Shown: positions 54,271 to 63,456 of the stretch, piece by piece
Layout: each line of letters begins with the position of its first letter
Position numbering within the stretch: position 1 is the first letter of the stretch
Assembly: GCA_023393635.1 (NCBI GenBank)
Contig: JAEWKT010000061.1
Coordinates: 1-64,000, forward strand
DNA from: Pseudomonadota bacterium
GTDB lineage: Bacteria > Pseudomonadota > Gammaproteobacteria > Pseudomonadales > Moraxellaceae
Direction: 5' to 3'
DNA: 64,000 nucleotides
Notes under the pieces: model-generated
What the model was told of the DNA's origin: nothing
Seen by the model: only the letters and a program-made list of their open reading frames with translations
Database searches by the model: none
Made by a program: the position numbers and the translations under genes

Positions 54271-55263
54271 TTACAAACCTTTTGCTTGCAATTGTCCCTG
54301 CATCGCCAGCGATAACACTGCCATGCGCACTGCAATCCCATAATTAACCTGTTTTAAAATCAATGACTGCGGGCCATCAGCCACATTTGAGGCAATTTCC
54401 ACCCCACGGTTCATAGGCCCTGGATGCATGACTAATGCATTGGGCGCAGCACGTTGTACACGACTTTCAGTTAAACCATACAACTTATAAAACTCTTCGC
54501 TCGATGCCAATAAAGGCGAACCAATACGTTCATTTTGAATCCGCAAGGCAATCAGCACATCACAACCTTCCACACCTTTGTCCATATTTTCAAATACTTT
54601 AACGCCAAACTCTTCAATACCGCTGGGTAACAACGTTTTAGGCGCAATCACTCGAATCTCTTTTGCACCTAAGGTTTGCAAGGCTTCAATATCCGAACGT
54701 GCCACGCGTGAGTGTTTAATATCCCCAATAATGGCCACGGTTAATTCCGAAAACGGCTTACCTGCATGACGGCGAATGGTCAGCATATCAAGCATGCCTT
54801 GTGTCGGATGTGAATGCCGCCCATCCCCACCATTAATAATAGCCACATCAGGACATACGGTTTGTGCCATAAAATGCGCTGCACCCGATGCCGAATGCCG
54901 AATCACGAAAATATCAGCCGCCATGGCCTCTAAATTCCATAAGGTATCGCGCAGGGTTTCACCTTTTTTGGTGCTCGATTGCTGCATATCAATATTGAGC
55001 ACATTGGCAGATAAGCGTTTGGCCGCCACTTCAAAAGTAGTACGTGTGCGCGTCGATGGTTCAAAAAACAGATTCATCACCGTGCGCCCATCAAGCAATG
55101 GACTATTAATAATCTGGCCGTTTTCGCCCAAAAAGGTTTCGGCAGTTTCTAAAATATGCGTCAAATATTGTTGCGATAAGCCTTCAATACTTAAAAAATG
55201 GCGCAGGTTGCCATGTTGATTCAACTGGATCTGACTCATGGTGTGCAAAGCAGCAAGATGCAT
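54271..55263 (-). CDS. pyrB: Aspartate carbamoyltransferase catalytic subunit
   Basis: 330 residues. Carbamoyl-phosphate site FFEPSTRTRTTFE, QQSSTKKGETLRDT with the catalytic lysine loop, then IRHSASGAAHF and the aspartate site (RIQNERIG, MHPGPMNRGVEI). It makes N-carbamoyl-aspartate in pyrimidine synthesis. The ATG at 55263 or 55239 (MSQIQL) could be the start; neither has a clear ribosome site. Active enzyme should need the PyrC' subunit encoded downstream. Confidence 0.96.
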   Translation of the reverse strand: MHLAALHTMSQIQLNQHGNLRHFLSIEGLSQQYLTHILETAETFLGENGQIINSPLLDGRTVMNLFFEPSTRTRTTFEVAAKRLSANVLNIDMQQSSTKKGETLRDTLWNLEAMAADIFVIRHSASGAAHFMAQTVCPDVAIINGGDGRHSHPTQGMLDMLTIRRHAGKPFSELTVAIIGDIKHSRVARSDIEALQTLGAKEIRVIAPKTLLPSGIEEFGVKVFENMDKGVEGCDVLIALRIQNERIGSPLLASSEEFYKLYGLTESRVQRAAPNALVMHPGPMNRGVEIASNVADGPQSLILKQVNYGIAVRMAVLSLAMQGQLQAKGL

Positions 55264-55446
55264 GGACGGTGCTCATAAATAAGCTTGTATTACTGCTATT
55301 GTAACTTAAATATTTAGTTCACTTTGCCAATAATATAGTTTTAAACGCAAAGAAATTTTCAAGCTTAAAAAAATAAGTTAGAATATTTAAACATATAAAG
55401 TTAATTATTTGTTTTGAAGTATTATTTTGAATAAAAGGGGAATTAC

Positions 55447-56052
55447 ATGAAAGGACAAGTATTAGATTTTTCGGTTCAAACTAATAGTGGCATTATTTCT
55501 GGTGATGATCAAAACAGATATCATTTTAGCGGCACGGAATGGCGTGACCAAAAGCCGCCAATGCGTGGTGACTCAGTTGACTTTAGCCATGATAATGCTG
55601 GCAATGCGTTACAAGTTTATCGAGCATTACAGCAATCTAATGCCTTTTCAGGCCTTAACAGCCAGCTGGATAAAATCTCAAATCTCAATCAATCTGAAGA
55701 GAATTATAATATAGTCGACTGGACAGTTAAAGTCCTGAAAAACTATGTCAATTTTGAAGGACGTGCTCGTCGCAAAGAGTACTGGTTTTTTGTGCTAGCC
55801 ACGATGATTGTGGGTATTATTGTTGGGATCGTTGGGGAAATTTCAAACACAGGTGATTTACTCAGTGGAATACTAAATTTGGCCTTGCTTTTACCAAGCA
55901 TTGCTGTTGCAGCACGCCGTTTACATGATACTAACCGCTCTGGCTGGTGGCAGCTGATTGCATTGACTATTATTGGCATAATTCCATTGATTATTTGGCT
56001 GGCAACAGAAACAAAGCAAGAAGCAAATAAATGGGGACAGCCTGCAAAATAG
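55447..56052 (+). CDS. CSD-like module fused to DUF805 membrane domain
   Basis: 201 residues. Residues 1-~62 are a small OB-like module (MKGQVLDFSVQTNSG, then SGDDQNRYHF) resembling a cold-shock domain fold. A ~30-residue linker leads to DUF805 (~85-200) with NFEGRARRKEYWFF, about four membrane spans, and the conserved AARRLHDTNRSGWW. GGGG precedes the ATG (9 bases). Function is unknown; DUF805 proteins are inner-membrane proteins. It is convergent with a second gene that shares the same first module but not the rest. Confidence 0.8.
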   Translation: MKGQVLDFSVQTNSGIISGDDQNRYHFSGTEWRDQKPPMRGDSVDFSHDNAGNALQVYRALQQSNAFSGLNSQLDKISNLNQSEENYNIVDWTVKVLKNYVNFEGRARRKEYWFFVLATMIVGIIVGIVGEISNTGDLLSGILNLALLLPSIAVAARRLHDTNRSGWWQLIALTIIGIIPLIIWLATETKQEANKWGQPAK

Positions 56053-56066
56053 CGAATCAAATCAAT

Positions 56067-56086
56067 AAAGGGCTAAAAAGCCCTTT
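56067..56086. terminator. Bidirectional terminator between the two CSD-like fusion genes
   Basis: AAAGGGCT (56067-56074), AAAA loop, AGCCCTTT (56079-56086), with T-rich sequence beyond on the plus strand and an A-rich side that serves the minus strand. Confidence 0.82.
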
Positions 56087-56101
56087 TATTTTTTGGTTCA
56101 A

Positions 56102-56527
56102 TTAGCCATATTTACGCGCAAAATCTTCATCTGATGTGCATAAATAAATAATAAACTCAATAAAAGCAACAATACCAGGAATGAAAGTCCAGCAAAATAG
56201 CAAATAAACAACTCCCCAGCCAATGCGTCCTAAATAGAACTTATGTATGCCAAAGCCACCTAAAAAAAGTGCTAGCACTGCAGCAATAATTCTATTTTTT
56301 TCACCCACTTGATGGTGGGACAGTTGCGGTATTTGAACTGCTGAATTTAAGGCATACACACTGGTTGCATTACCAGCACCATCAATATCAAAATCGACCG
56401 AAAGTCCACGAGATGGCACCCGCTGATCACGCCACTCTGCCCCAATAAATTGGTATCGATTTTGATCGTCCCCCGAAATAATCCCACTATTGGTTTGAAC
56501 AGAATAGTCCAGAATTTGGCCTTTCAT
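56102..56527 (-). CDS. CSD-like module fused to TM2 membrane domain
   Basis: 141 residues from the ATG at 56527, to match its paralogue. The first ~60 residues (MKGQILDYSVQTNSGIISGD) are about 70% identical by eye to those of the DUF805 fusion. The C-terminal half is a TM2 domain: KNRIIAAVLALFLGGFGIHKFYLG with two membrane helices around a short polar turn (GRIGWGVVYLLF). Function is unknown. An in-frame ATG at 56542 would add five residues. Confidence 0.8.
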   Translation of the reverse strand: MKGQILDYSVQTNSGIISGDDQNRYQFIGAEWRDQRVPSRGLSVDFDIDGAGNATSVYALNSAVQIPQLSHHQVGEKNRIIAAVLALFLGGFGIHKFYLGRIGWGVVYLLFCWTFIPGIVAFIEFIIYLCTSDEDFARKYG

Positions 56528-56743
56528 ACAGCTTCTCATCAAATTCTTAAAGTTAGTACAGAAAATGTAATTTATTTTAACAATAAAGTAAAATATTACT
56601 ATGAATATCCATAGCTAAGGATCAGGCAGTTTGAGCTTATTCTAGAGAACACTTCACATTGGCCTCGTTTAAACTTCATTACCAGCAGCAGAATCAGTTA
56701 AACTATCCCACATTCAATACATCGCTGTCTGCTGGAAAAACTC

Positions 56744-58951
56744 ATGACTCAATCTTCTCGCCTCAATACTTATTGGGTCACCTGTGCTGATGGCCTGGAA
56801 AATTTACTAACTGAAGAATTACAAGATATTTTGGCACAAACTGGTGGTAATGTTGCCTCTAAAAAACCAGGCCGTATTATTATTTCAGGCACCTTAGAAG
56901 CCGCTTATCGCATTTGCTTATGGTCACGTCTGGCATCGCGTGTGTTATTGCCTATTCATAATTTTGAACTTGAAAAGACTCACGATGCGCGCGATGTGGC
57001 GGAAGAAATCTATGAGGGCGCAGTCAGTTTTGACTGGTCACTCATTTTCTCACCAAGTAGCACTTTTGCCATTCGCTTGCAAAGTGAACGCGATATTAAA
57101 GTAAATCCAAAGTTTGCCACTTTACGCGCCAAAGATGGCGTGGTGGACAGCTTTATGGAAGCGCAAGGTCGTCGCCCCAGCATTGACACCAAACAACCAG
57201 AAATTACTTTATTTGTGTTGGCGGGCAAAGAGTCGCATGCTTACTGTCTGGATTTATCAGGTGATAGCCTGCACCGTCGTGGATACCGTCGCTATATGAC
57301 CGACGCTCCTATTAAAGAAAACCTGGCAGCAGCGATTTTACGCTTGGCAGGTTGGCATAACACCTCTTTTGATGTATTGATTGATCCCATGTGTGGCTCA
57401 GGCACATTTATTATTGAAGCATTAATGATCAAAACAGATCGCGCGCCTGGTATTCAACGTCAGTTTGGTTTTATGGGCTGGCATGGTCACGACAACGCTT
57501 TATGGCAATCGCTAAAAACCGAAGCTGAGCAACGCCATGACGCTGCATTACAACAACCGTTGCCACAGTTTTACGCTTATGATGCCGATTGGGACGCGGT
57601 TAAAGCCACCAGGCAAAATATTCTTGCGGCTGGCTTTGAAGAATTACTACCCAATATTAAAATTGAAGAACGTGTCATTAGTGACTGGGAAGATTTTAAA
57701 CTGGATGGCAAACAAGCCTTAGTGATTACCAACCCACCTTATGGCGAACGGTTAGGTGATAAAACCAGTAACCGTGCCTTATATCAGGGATTAGCTTGGC
57801 AGCTACAAAAATACTTGCCTAATCAGCATGCCGCAATCTTGGCATCACAAGTAGAACAAGCCGACGTACTGCCACTGGAAAATACGCAAACCTTGCGTCT
57901 GATGAATGGCAACTTGCCGATTTATGTGCGTAGTGGCGTTATTATTAATAAGTCAGACAAAGTACCCTTTTTAGCCAACTGGCAAGCCACGCCTGTTGAA
58001 ATTGAAGGCGCGCAGGATTTTGCCAATCGTCTGCAAAAAAATATAAGTACTTTAAAAAAACAGGCTTTACGCGAAAATGTAAGCTGCTTGCGTTTGTATG
58101 ATGCCGACCTACCCGATTTTAATTTAGTAGTTGATTTATACGACGACAACCTACATGTACAAGAATACGCCCCACCTAAAATTATTGATCCTGAAAAAGC
58201 CAAAAAGCGTTTCAACTTAGCCTTGGCAGCGATCCGTCAAGTATTAGGTTTGCCACGCGAAAAAGTATTTATTAAAACGCGTGCACGCCAGAAAGGCCAA
58301 ACGCAATACGAAAAACAAAGTGAAGTCAGCAAACGCTTTATTGTGCAAGAAGGCGATATTCGGGTTTATATCAACCTGACTGATTATCTGGATACTGGCC
58401 TATTTTTGGATCACCGTCCTATGCGCTTGCGTATTGCAGCCGAGGCCAAAGGAAAGCACTTTTTAAACCTGTATAGTTACACCTCAACGGCCAGCGTGCA
58501 TGCAGCGGTAGCTGGTGCAGCCAGTACCACCAGTGTCGATTTATCCAATACTTACCTTAGCTGGTCAAAACAAAATTTTGCGCTAAATGGCTTAACGGTT
58601 GACCATGCCGATCAACAACACCAGTTTTTTGATGCCGATGTATTTGAGTGGTTAAAAGAAGGCCATGAAACCTATGATCTGATTTTTATTGACCCACCAA
58701 CGTTTTCTAATTCTAAAAAGTTTCAGGGTACATTTGATGTACAGCGCGATCATGCCTCCTTGCTTAAACGTGCCATGAACCGCTTAAGTAATGGCGGCAC
58801 GCTGTATTTTTCTAATAACTTCCAAAGGTTTGAACTGGATGATGAACTAGCAGCACGTTTTGATGTGCAGGAAATTACCGATAAAACCATTGGTTTTGAC
58901 TTTAAACGTAATCAAAAAATCCATCGTGCATGGCAATTTCGCCATCTTTAA
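56744..58951 (+). CDS. rlmL: Bifunctional 23S rRNA methyltransferase RlmKL
   Basis: 735 residues. THUMP domain (~50-155), then the m2G2445 methyltransferase RlmL (DPMCGSGTFIIEAL, then ITNPPYGERLG), then the m7G2069 methyltransferase RlmK in the C-terminal ~250 residues (FLDHRPMR, NLYSYTSTASVHAA, FIDPPTFSNSK). Such fusions are normal in Gammaproteobacteria. It modifies two positions close together in domain V/IV of 23S rRNA. Confidence 0.96.
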   Translation: MTQSSRLNTYWVTCADGLENLLTEELQDILAQTGGNVASKKPGRIIISGTLEAAYRICLWSRLASRVLLPIHNFELEKTHDARDVAEEIYEGAVSFDWSLIFSPSSTFAIRLQSERDIKVNPKFATLRAKDGVVDSFMEAQGRRPSIDTKQPEITLFVLAGKESHAYCLDLSGDSLHRRGYRRYMTDAPIKENLAAAILRLAGWHNTSFDVLIDPMCGSGTFIIEALMIKTDRAPGIQRQFGFMGWHGHDNALWQSLKTEAEQRHDAALQQPLPQFYAYDADWDAVKATRQNILAAGFEELLPNIKIEERVISDWEDFKLDGKQALVITNPPYGERLGDKTSNRALYQGLAWQLQKYLPNQHAAILASQVEQADVLPLENTQTLRLMNGNLPIYVRSGVIINKSDKVPFLANWQATPVEIEGAQDFANRLQKNISTLKKQALRENVSCLRLYDADLPDFNLVVDLYDDNLHVQEYAPPKIIDPEKAKKRFNLALAAIRQVLGLPREKVFIKTRARQKGQTQYEKQSEVSKRFIVQEGDIRVYINLTDYLDTGLFLDHRPMRLRIAAEAKGKHFLNLYSYTSTASVHAAVAGAASTTSVDLSNTYLSWSKQNFALNGLTVDHADQQHQFFDADVFEWLKEGHETYDLIFIDPPTFSNSKKFQGTFDVQRDHASLLKRAMNRLSNGGTLYFSNNFQRFELDDELAARFDVQEITDKTIGFDFKRNQKIHRAWQFRHL

Positions 58952-58971
58952 TTGAGTCAATGTATGCCCTA

Positions 58972-59005
58972 AAAAAAGCCCAGCTATAAAATACTGGGCT
59001 TTTTT
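58972..59005. terminator. Bidirectional terminator after rlmKL
   Basis: AAAAAAGCCCAG (58972-58983) pairs with CTGGGCTTTTTT (58994-59005), a 12-base perfect stem with a 10-base loop, between convergent genes. Confidence 0.93.
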
Positions 59006-59057
59006 ATGATTAAACAACATGAAATAAAGACATTAACGTTCATTCAACATAACAATA

Positions 59058-59783
59058 TCAGTTAAATACATAGTTTGCACGACGGAATTTAGAACCACGA
59101 TCATCGTCATACGACACCGCCTGGATCTCAACAATGCCACGAATATTACTAAGTTCGTAACTACCCGTATTAGTATCAAAATAAATGCCAGTAATGGCAC
59201 TTAAATCATAGGTCTGATTAAACTTACCATTCCAAAAATAGTTTTCAGATTTGGTATCGTTTAGTGCAATTTCATTTAAAATATCAAAAGCAAGCAAAGG
59301 GTCTGAGCTGGTCAGTGTTTTTTTGCGCTCTTTATTGCTCAAGGTTACTGTCACATTCGATATATTACTGGCTTGTACCAGATCGGCAAACGCCTGTTTG
59401 ATGCGCCCAATCTCTTCAGGCTCTGGTTCAGGTGATATAGCAGGTGCCATGGTTATAGATGGCGCAATTGCTGGATCTGCTGGATTTTCTATGGGATTCT
59501 GTGCTGCTATATCCTGTAATTGTTGCTCTGCCTCACGCTGTTTGTCTTCAAGTTGCTGGAGCGCAGTATCATTTTGCAGTAACTGAATAGAAGCAAGTTG
59601 CGGTGACGCAATATCATTGGATAAAAAATTATTGGTGAGTTCATTATCGTTTAGTGGTATCGCAGCAAAACTTGCTCCAGACAATAGCAATACAGCACTA
59701 GCAACCAAAAAGCGGCACTGGGCTAAATGATTGTTAGTTTCTATTCTCTGAACAAATATGCTTGGTAAAAGCAGCCTTTCCAT
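59058..59783 (-). CDS. Secreted protein of unknown function, Gln/Pro-rich linker
   Basis: 241 residues. A signal peptide with a long n-region (~25 residues) has its hydrophobic core at FLVASAVLLLSGASFA (~26-41). A Gln/Glu-rich helix (~68-92) and a Pro/Ala-rich linker (~95-122) follow. The C-terminal ~110 residues form a strand-rich domain of unknown family (TVTLSNKERKKTLTS, GIYFDTNTGSYELSNIRG). It is followed by the rlmKL terminator. The first ATG in frame was used; the long n-region makes this start unsure. I do not recognise the family. Confidence 0.62.
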   Translation of the reverse strand: MERLLLPSIFVQRIETNNHLAQCRFLVASAVLLLSGASFAAIPLNDNELTNNFLSNDIASPQLASIQLLQNDTALQQLEDKQREAEQQLQDIAAQNPIENPADPAIAPSITMAPAISPEPEPEEIGRIKQAFADLVQASNISNVTVTLSNKERKKTLTSSDPLLAFDILNEIALNDTKSENYFWNGKFNQTYDLSAITGIYFDTNTGSYELSNIRGIVEIQAVSYDDDRGSKFRRANYVFN

Positions 59784-59877
59784 TTGTCTGACTTCCCACT
59801 TTTTTTATATTCATTTTCACTCTATCAACTTGTTGTTCAAACTTCAATCATATTTCGATGAATAGCTGGGCTTAATT

Positions 59878-61053
59878 TTATATTCGGCCACATTCTAAAT
59901 AGCTAATTCGCTTGGCATCAAATCTATTTAAAGGGTTGCCTTCAAAACTATGAAAACCGTGAATAGCTTGCACTTTTTGGCTAATAAATTGAGTACTGCA
60001 ATTTCGTCTGGGATCTGTTTCAGCCAAAGTAAAACAAATGGCATAATATTGTTTATTAATCGCATGTTGATGCGCTGCCCGTAACATGTTTTCAAATAAA
60101 TCAGCATCATAAGGATTACATAATACAGAATGAAGCATCATATAATTTAATGTTTCCCCTTTTTTAGGCAGGCACAATTGTTTAGTACGTTTTGCCCAGT
60201 AATTATAAGCAGGACGTATAGCAGCAATGAATTTTCCATATTCTGCAATTCGGGTTTGTTTAAATGACCCTTGATTCCATAATCCGTATAAACCAACAAT
60301 CTGCCCAGCCCGTTTTACAATATAAAAATCATTAAAGCTTAAGCCATTCCAGTAAGGATCTTCAGCCGTGATCCCGTTAAAATCATAGGCAGGTAAAAAA
60401 TTATAATAATCAGCCATGTACTGAATAAAGCGATTAACGCCTTTAATATCTTTAGCAGTCATGGGATTAATAGATAAATGATTACTTAATTGTTTTTTGG
60501 TTTTAAATCCCGTCAAGGTATGAGTTTCTACCCGATCACACATATAGTGAGTAGGAACTTCTGGACGATTTTCGTGTAATACTTTGCGTGCCGTCATGTT
60601 GTCATTTAAAACAACCGTCTGGTAAGTCTCATCTAGTGGAAAACATTGCTTCAAATAAAGCATCAGCAAGTTAATTAATCCTTTGCCACGAGTAGTCTTG
60701 TTAATACGCAAATCACCCACATAACGTAATGGCTTAACTAGCCCATTGATATAACAGTTACGCGTGCCCAGATTAAACATGGCCAGAATTTTTTCTGGCT
60801 GTTCATCTGCAACGATTACCATCACGTGCGGCTGCTCATATTGGGTATGCGTTGCTGTAAAATAACTGGGAAAACGTTCAAACGACAATAACACGCCATT
60901 AGACGGCATAGATTCGGCAATTAACTTGACCAGCTGTTGATCATCCATTAAATGAGCAGGTCTAATATGTAGCCCTTCTACACTTTTTGCTCTAAAAACT
61001 TCAACTGATAAATTAGTCTGGTTATCGTTGGAATAATCGTTAGCGTCAATCAT
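59878..61053 (-). CDS. GNAT-family acyltransferase, two-domain type
   Basis: 391 residues, no membrane segments. The first half has a GNAT core: LHIRPAHLMDDQQLVKLI, then YVGDLRINKTTRGKGLINLLMLYL, with R-x-x-G-x-G for the acyl-CoA pyrophosphate. The second half (~200-385) repeats the strand-helix pattern (SINPMTAKDIKGVNRFI ... FYIVKRAGQIVGLYGLW) in a more decayed form. It lies 15 bases after the GH3-type gene and likely belongs to the same transcript. The acyl donor and acceptor are unknown. Confidence 0.75.
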   Translation of the reverse strand: MIDANDYSNDNQTNLSVEVFRAKSVEGLHIRPAHLMDDQQLVKLIAESMPSNGVLLSFERFPSYFTATHTQYEQPHVMVIVADEQPEKILAMFNLGTRNCYINGLVKPLRYVGDLRINKTTRGKGLINLLMLYLKQCFPLDETYQTVVLNDNMTARKVLHENRPEVPTHYMCDRVETHTLTGFKTKKQLSNHLSINPMTAKDIKGVNRFIQYMADYYNFLPAYDFNGITAEDPYWNGLSFNDFYIVKRAGQIVGLYGLWNQGSFKQTRIAEYGKFIAAIRPAYNYWAKRTKQLCLPKKGETLNYMMLHSVLCNPYDADLFENMLRAAHQHAINKQYYAICFTLAETDPRRNCSTQFISQKVQAIHGFHSFEGNPLNRFDAKRISYLECGRI

Positions 61054-61068
61054 GGTTTAAAACCTTTT

Positions 61069-62664
61069 TTATAATTCAGCCATTATTTGTGCTGGTATAA
61101 GATCATTTATATAAATTTTTTTAAGGGGTTCAGGTTTAATATTGCCTTCAATCATGCCGCTGTGCATGGCCAGTTGCTTATAATATTGCCAGCCGTCGTC
61201 AACGCAAATGGATTGCGCAGGCGCTAACTGATTCAAATTGCGCGCAAGCTCATAATGAAAGTTTTGTTTAAGACAGTGATCAACCAGCTTCGCGCACGGT
61301 AAATTGTTTTTACCACCTTCAAATACCGCAAGATAATACGGCTTTGCCTGCCCTTGTGTATCTATTGCGAGCAGTGACACTGGCTTACAATCTGCCACAC
61401 TTTGTGCCGCACGCTGTAATGTCTTTAACGCAGCATCAGGGTCAAGTTTTTCGCCAACTAAATCCACGCCAAAACGACGTCCCTTAAACGTAAAGCAGGG
61501 CAAGCTGCCATAAAATTTACTCACCACCAAATGGTCATCCATGCAATAGCGTATCAAGCCACTGCCTGTGGTTAAAATAGGGCTAACTTCATCGCCTAAT
61601 TTTAATTGCCAGCTAGGGACAATTTTACCCGTCACCAGATTTTCAAATTCATAAAAATGACTTTGATAAGCCAAGGGATAATGTCCATCATAAGGAATGG
61701 TTACTACTCCTTCGGTAGCCCATAGTCCCTTGCCTTCAAATTTCGCAAATGGCAGGCGAGATTGCAACTGCTGCGCCCATGTCGTAGCTCCTGCCGTGTC
61801 CCAGCATGACACAAGGCACAAATCTGGCCATAGTGCTTGCCAGTCTATTAACGTTTTTTTAAGCAGCCGTTCTAACACATAGGCGCGACTGCGTGACTTA
61901 GGTGCCCTAACCTGTGCCAATGACTGCTGCCGCTTGCCCCAGTGGCCTGTGCTTAATACCTGTACAATTTCCTCACCCCATAGCGGTATATTATCCAATA
62001 ATTGCAGGGCAAACGTTGGACTCCACACAGACAGCATGCTTAAGTGGGCATCCGCGACCAGATAACACAAGGTAGCAAATAAGGCATCTTCTGCACTGTC
62101 TGCAAAAGCAACTTCTGATGGCACCGCCTGCGTGTATTGGCTCAAGATGCGCTTACCCCAGCCTAGCAAGACGCTATCATCATTGAGGTTGGTATCAGTC
62201 AATAAATGGCGCTGGCTTTCAGGTAACCAGGAAATTGACCAGTAGTGCGAACCTCGTTGAAGCTTGGGATGTAAGTGATACATACTGCTTAGCCATGGGC
62301 CTATTGCACTATCCAACTCATTTAAAAAATCCTGATAATAAGGAATAAACTTGATGCTTTCGCTGGAGCCACTGGTAGGCTGATAGCGCACCAGCTTGCT
62401 ACGGCTTAGACCTTGCTGGCCTTGACGCATATGTTCTATACGCTCTTTCCAGTCACTGTAGCGTGTTAATGGCCACTGCGCAGCAAAGCTTTCATACTGT
62501 TTAATGCCTTCTTGCGTCTCGAACAAATGCAGCTGACTTAAAATTTTGGCCAGCTTTTGACGTTGGACTTGTTCAAGCCTTAGGCACTGCTTTTTAAAAC
62601 GCTGATCTGCATTACGGCAAACTAGTTTTAAAGCCTGGTGACTGGCATGTGCTAATAAATTCAT
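61069..62664 (-). CDS. GH3-type acyl/amide synthetase
   Basis: 531 residues, ANL-like fold of the GH3 auxin-responsive family. Motif 1, the P-loop-like YQPTSGSSESIKFIPYY (~94-110), and the downstream TTGSGLIRYCMDD (ATP/adenylate-binding, ~350-362) are intact. Plant GH3 proteins conjugate acyl acids such as jasmonate or indole acetate to amino acids via an adenylate; bacterial members have unknown substrates. The start ATG lies three bases after the preceding gene's stop codon. It is the centre of a three-gene cluster with two acyltransferase-like proteins. Confidence 0.85.
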   Translation of the reverse strand: MNLLAHASHQALKLVCRNADQRFKKQCLRLEQVQRQKLAKILSQLHLFETQEGIKQYESFAAQWPLTRYSDWKERIEHMRQGQQGLSRSKLVRYQPTSGSSESIKFIPYYQDFLNELDSAIGPWLSSMYHLHPKLQRGSHYWSISWLPESQRHLLTDTNLNDDSVLLGWGKRILSQYTQAVPSEVAFADSAEDALFATLCYLVADAHLSMLSVWSPTFALQLLDNIPLWGEEIVQVLSTGHWGKRQQSLAQVRAPKSRSRAYVLERLLKKTLIDWQALWPDLCLVSCWDTAGATTWAQQLQSRLPFAKFEGKGLWATEGVVTIPYDGHYPLAYQSHFYEFENLVTGKIVPSWQLKLGDEVSPILTTGSGLIRYCMDDHLVVSKFYGSLPCFTFKGRRFGVDLVGEKLDPDAALKTLQRAAQSVADCKPVSLLAIDTQGQAKPYYLAVFEGGKNNLPCAKLVDHCLKQNFHYELARNLNQLAPAQSICVDDGWQYYKQLAMHSGMIEGNIKPEPLKKIYINDLIPAQIMAEL

Positions 62665-62667
62665 CGC

Positions 62668-63456
62668 TTATACCGATTGAGTTTTAGCCAAAATTGCTTC
62701 AAGTTTGCCCTGACTCATGGGCTTGGTCATAAAACGCTGGGCATATTTGGCAATATCCTGCCAAGTAATTTCACCAATACAGGGTAATTCTGTCCCTTGA
62801 ACCCAGTCTGGATTACATTTTTCAAAAAACCTGATTTTAGGGTTATTGTCACGCATATGATCAGTAATTGGTGCAACACATTCTTTTAACGGCTGGTAAT
62901 TATCACCAAAATCCAGTATTTGCTTGACTGGATCATAGTATTTGGCAAAGTACTGTTGACAGTAGCTATCGACAACGCCAGCCAAATGCTGATTTTGGCC
63001 TTCAAAATGCGGATAGTAAGTAAAAAAGTTATTGGCCAATAACAGATAAGTTTTAAAGCCTTTGGAAATCAGCATCCAGTACACAGGCTCTGTGGGATGT
63101 TTTATTTTTTCAGTGATTAAATAGATATACATCGCACGCTGTAATGCGCGATTACCCCAGAATTCCTTTTCAATGACTGTATCACCACTAAATAATGCGT
63201 GATACATTTTAGTGCCTACTTTAATGTCACAATTCATTAAAGTTGAAAAACCAACTATTTCGTTACTATCTGGATGGCGTAGCACAAATGCACCAGTTTT
63301 TTTGCAAAAGTCACTGACAAAAATTTCAAAACAGGTATTTTCATAATATTTTTTATAAATGCCATACATGATTTGCAAATCATGCGCCGAGAATTTTTCA
63401 ATTTTCTGAAACTGTGCAGTTAATTCGGGTTTACGCCAATTAAATATTTTCATCAT
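62668..63456 (-). CDS. GNAT-like protein, first gene of the GH3 cluster
   Basis: 262 residues from the ATG at 63456, with AGGA six bases upstream (a TTG at 63471 is open but less likely). The sequence is compatible with a GNAT or acyl-CoA N-acyltransferase fold: FVLRHPDSNEIVGFSTLMNC (central strand), GDTVIEKEFWGNRALQRAMYIYL (helix after the beta4-like strand, but without an intact R/QxxGxG/A). Aromatic-rich ends are unassigned. It begins the operon with the GH3 gene. Confidence 0.6.
   Translation of the reverse strand: MMKIFNWRKPELTAQFQKIEKFSAHDLQIMYGIYKKYYENTCFEIFVSDFCKKTGAFVLRHPDSNEIVGFSTLMNCDIKVGTKMYHALFSGDTVIEKEFWGNRALQRAMYIYLITEKIKHPTEPVYWMLISKGFKTYLLLANNFFTYYPHFEGQNQHLAGVVDSYCQQYFAKYYDPVKQILDFGDNYQPLKECVAPITDHMRDNNPKIRFFEKCNPDWVQGTELPCIGEITWQDIAKYAQRFMTKPMSQGKLEAILAKTQSV

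Noticed and set aside
54776..55219. 147-codon open frame opposite pyrB
   Set aside because: Wholly within pyrB; antisense shadow.
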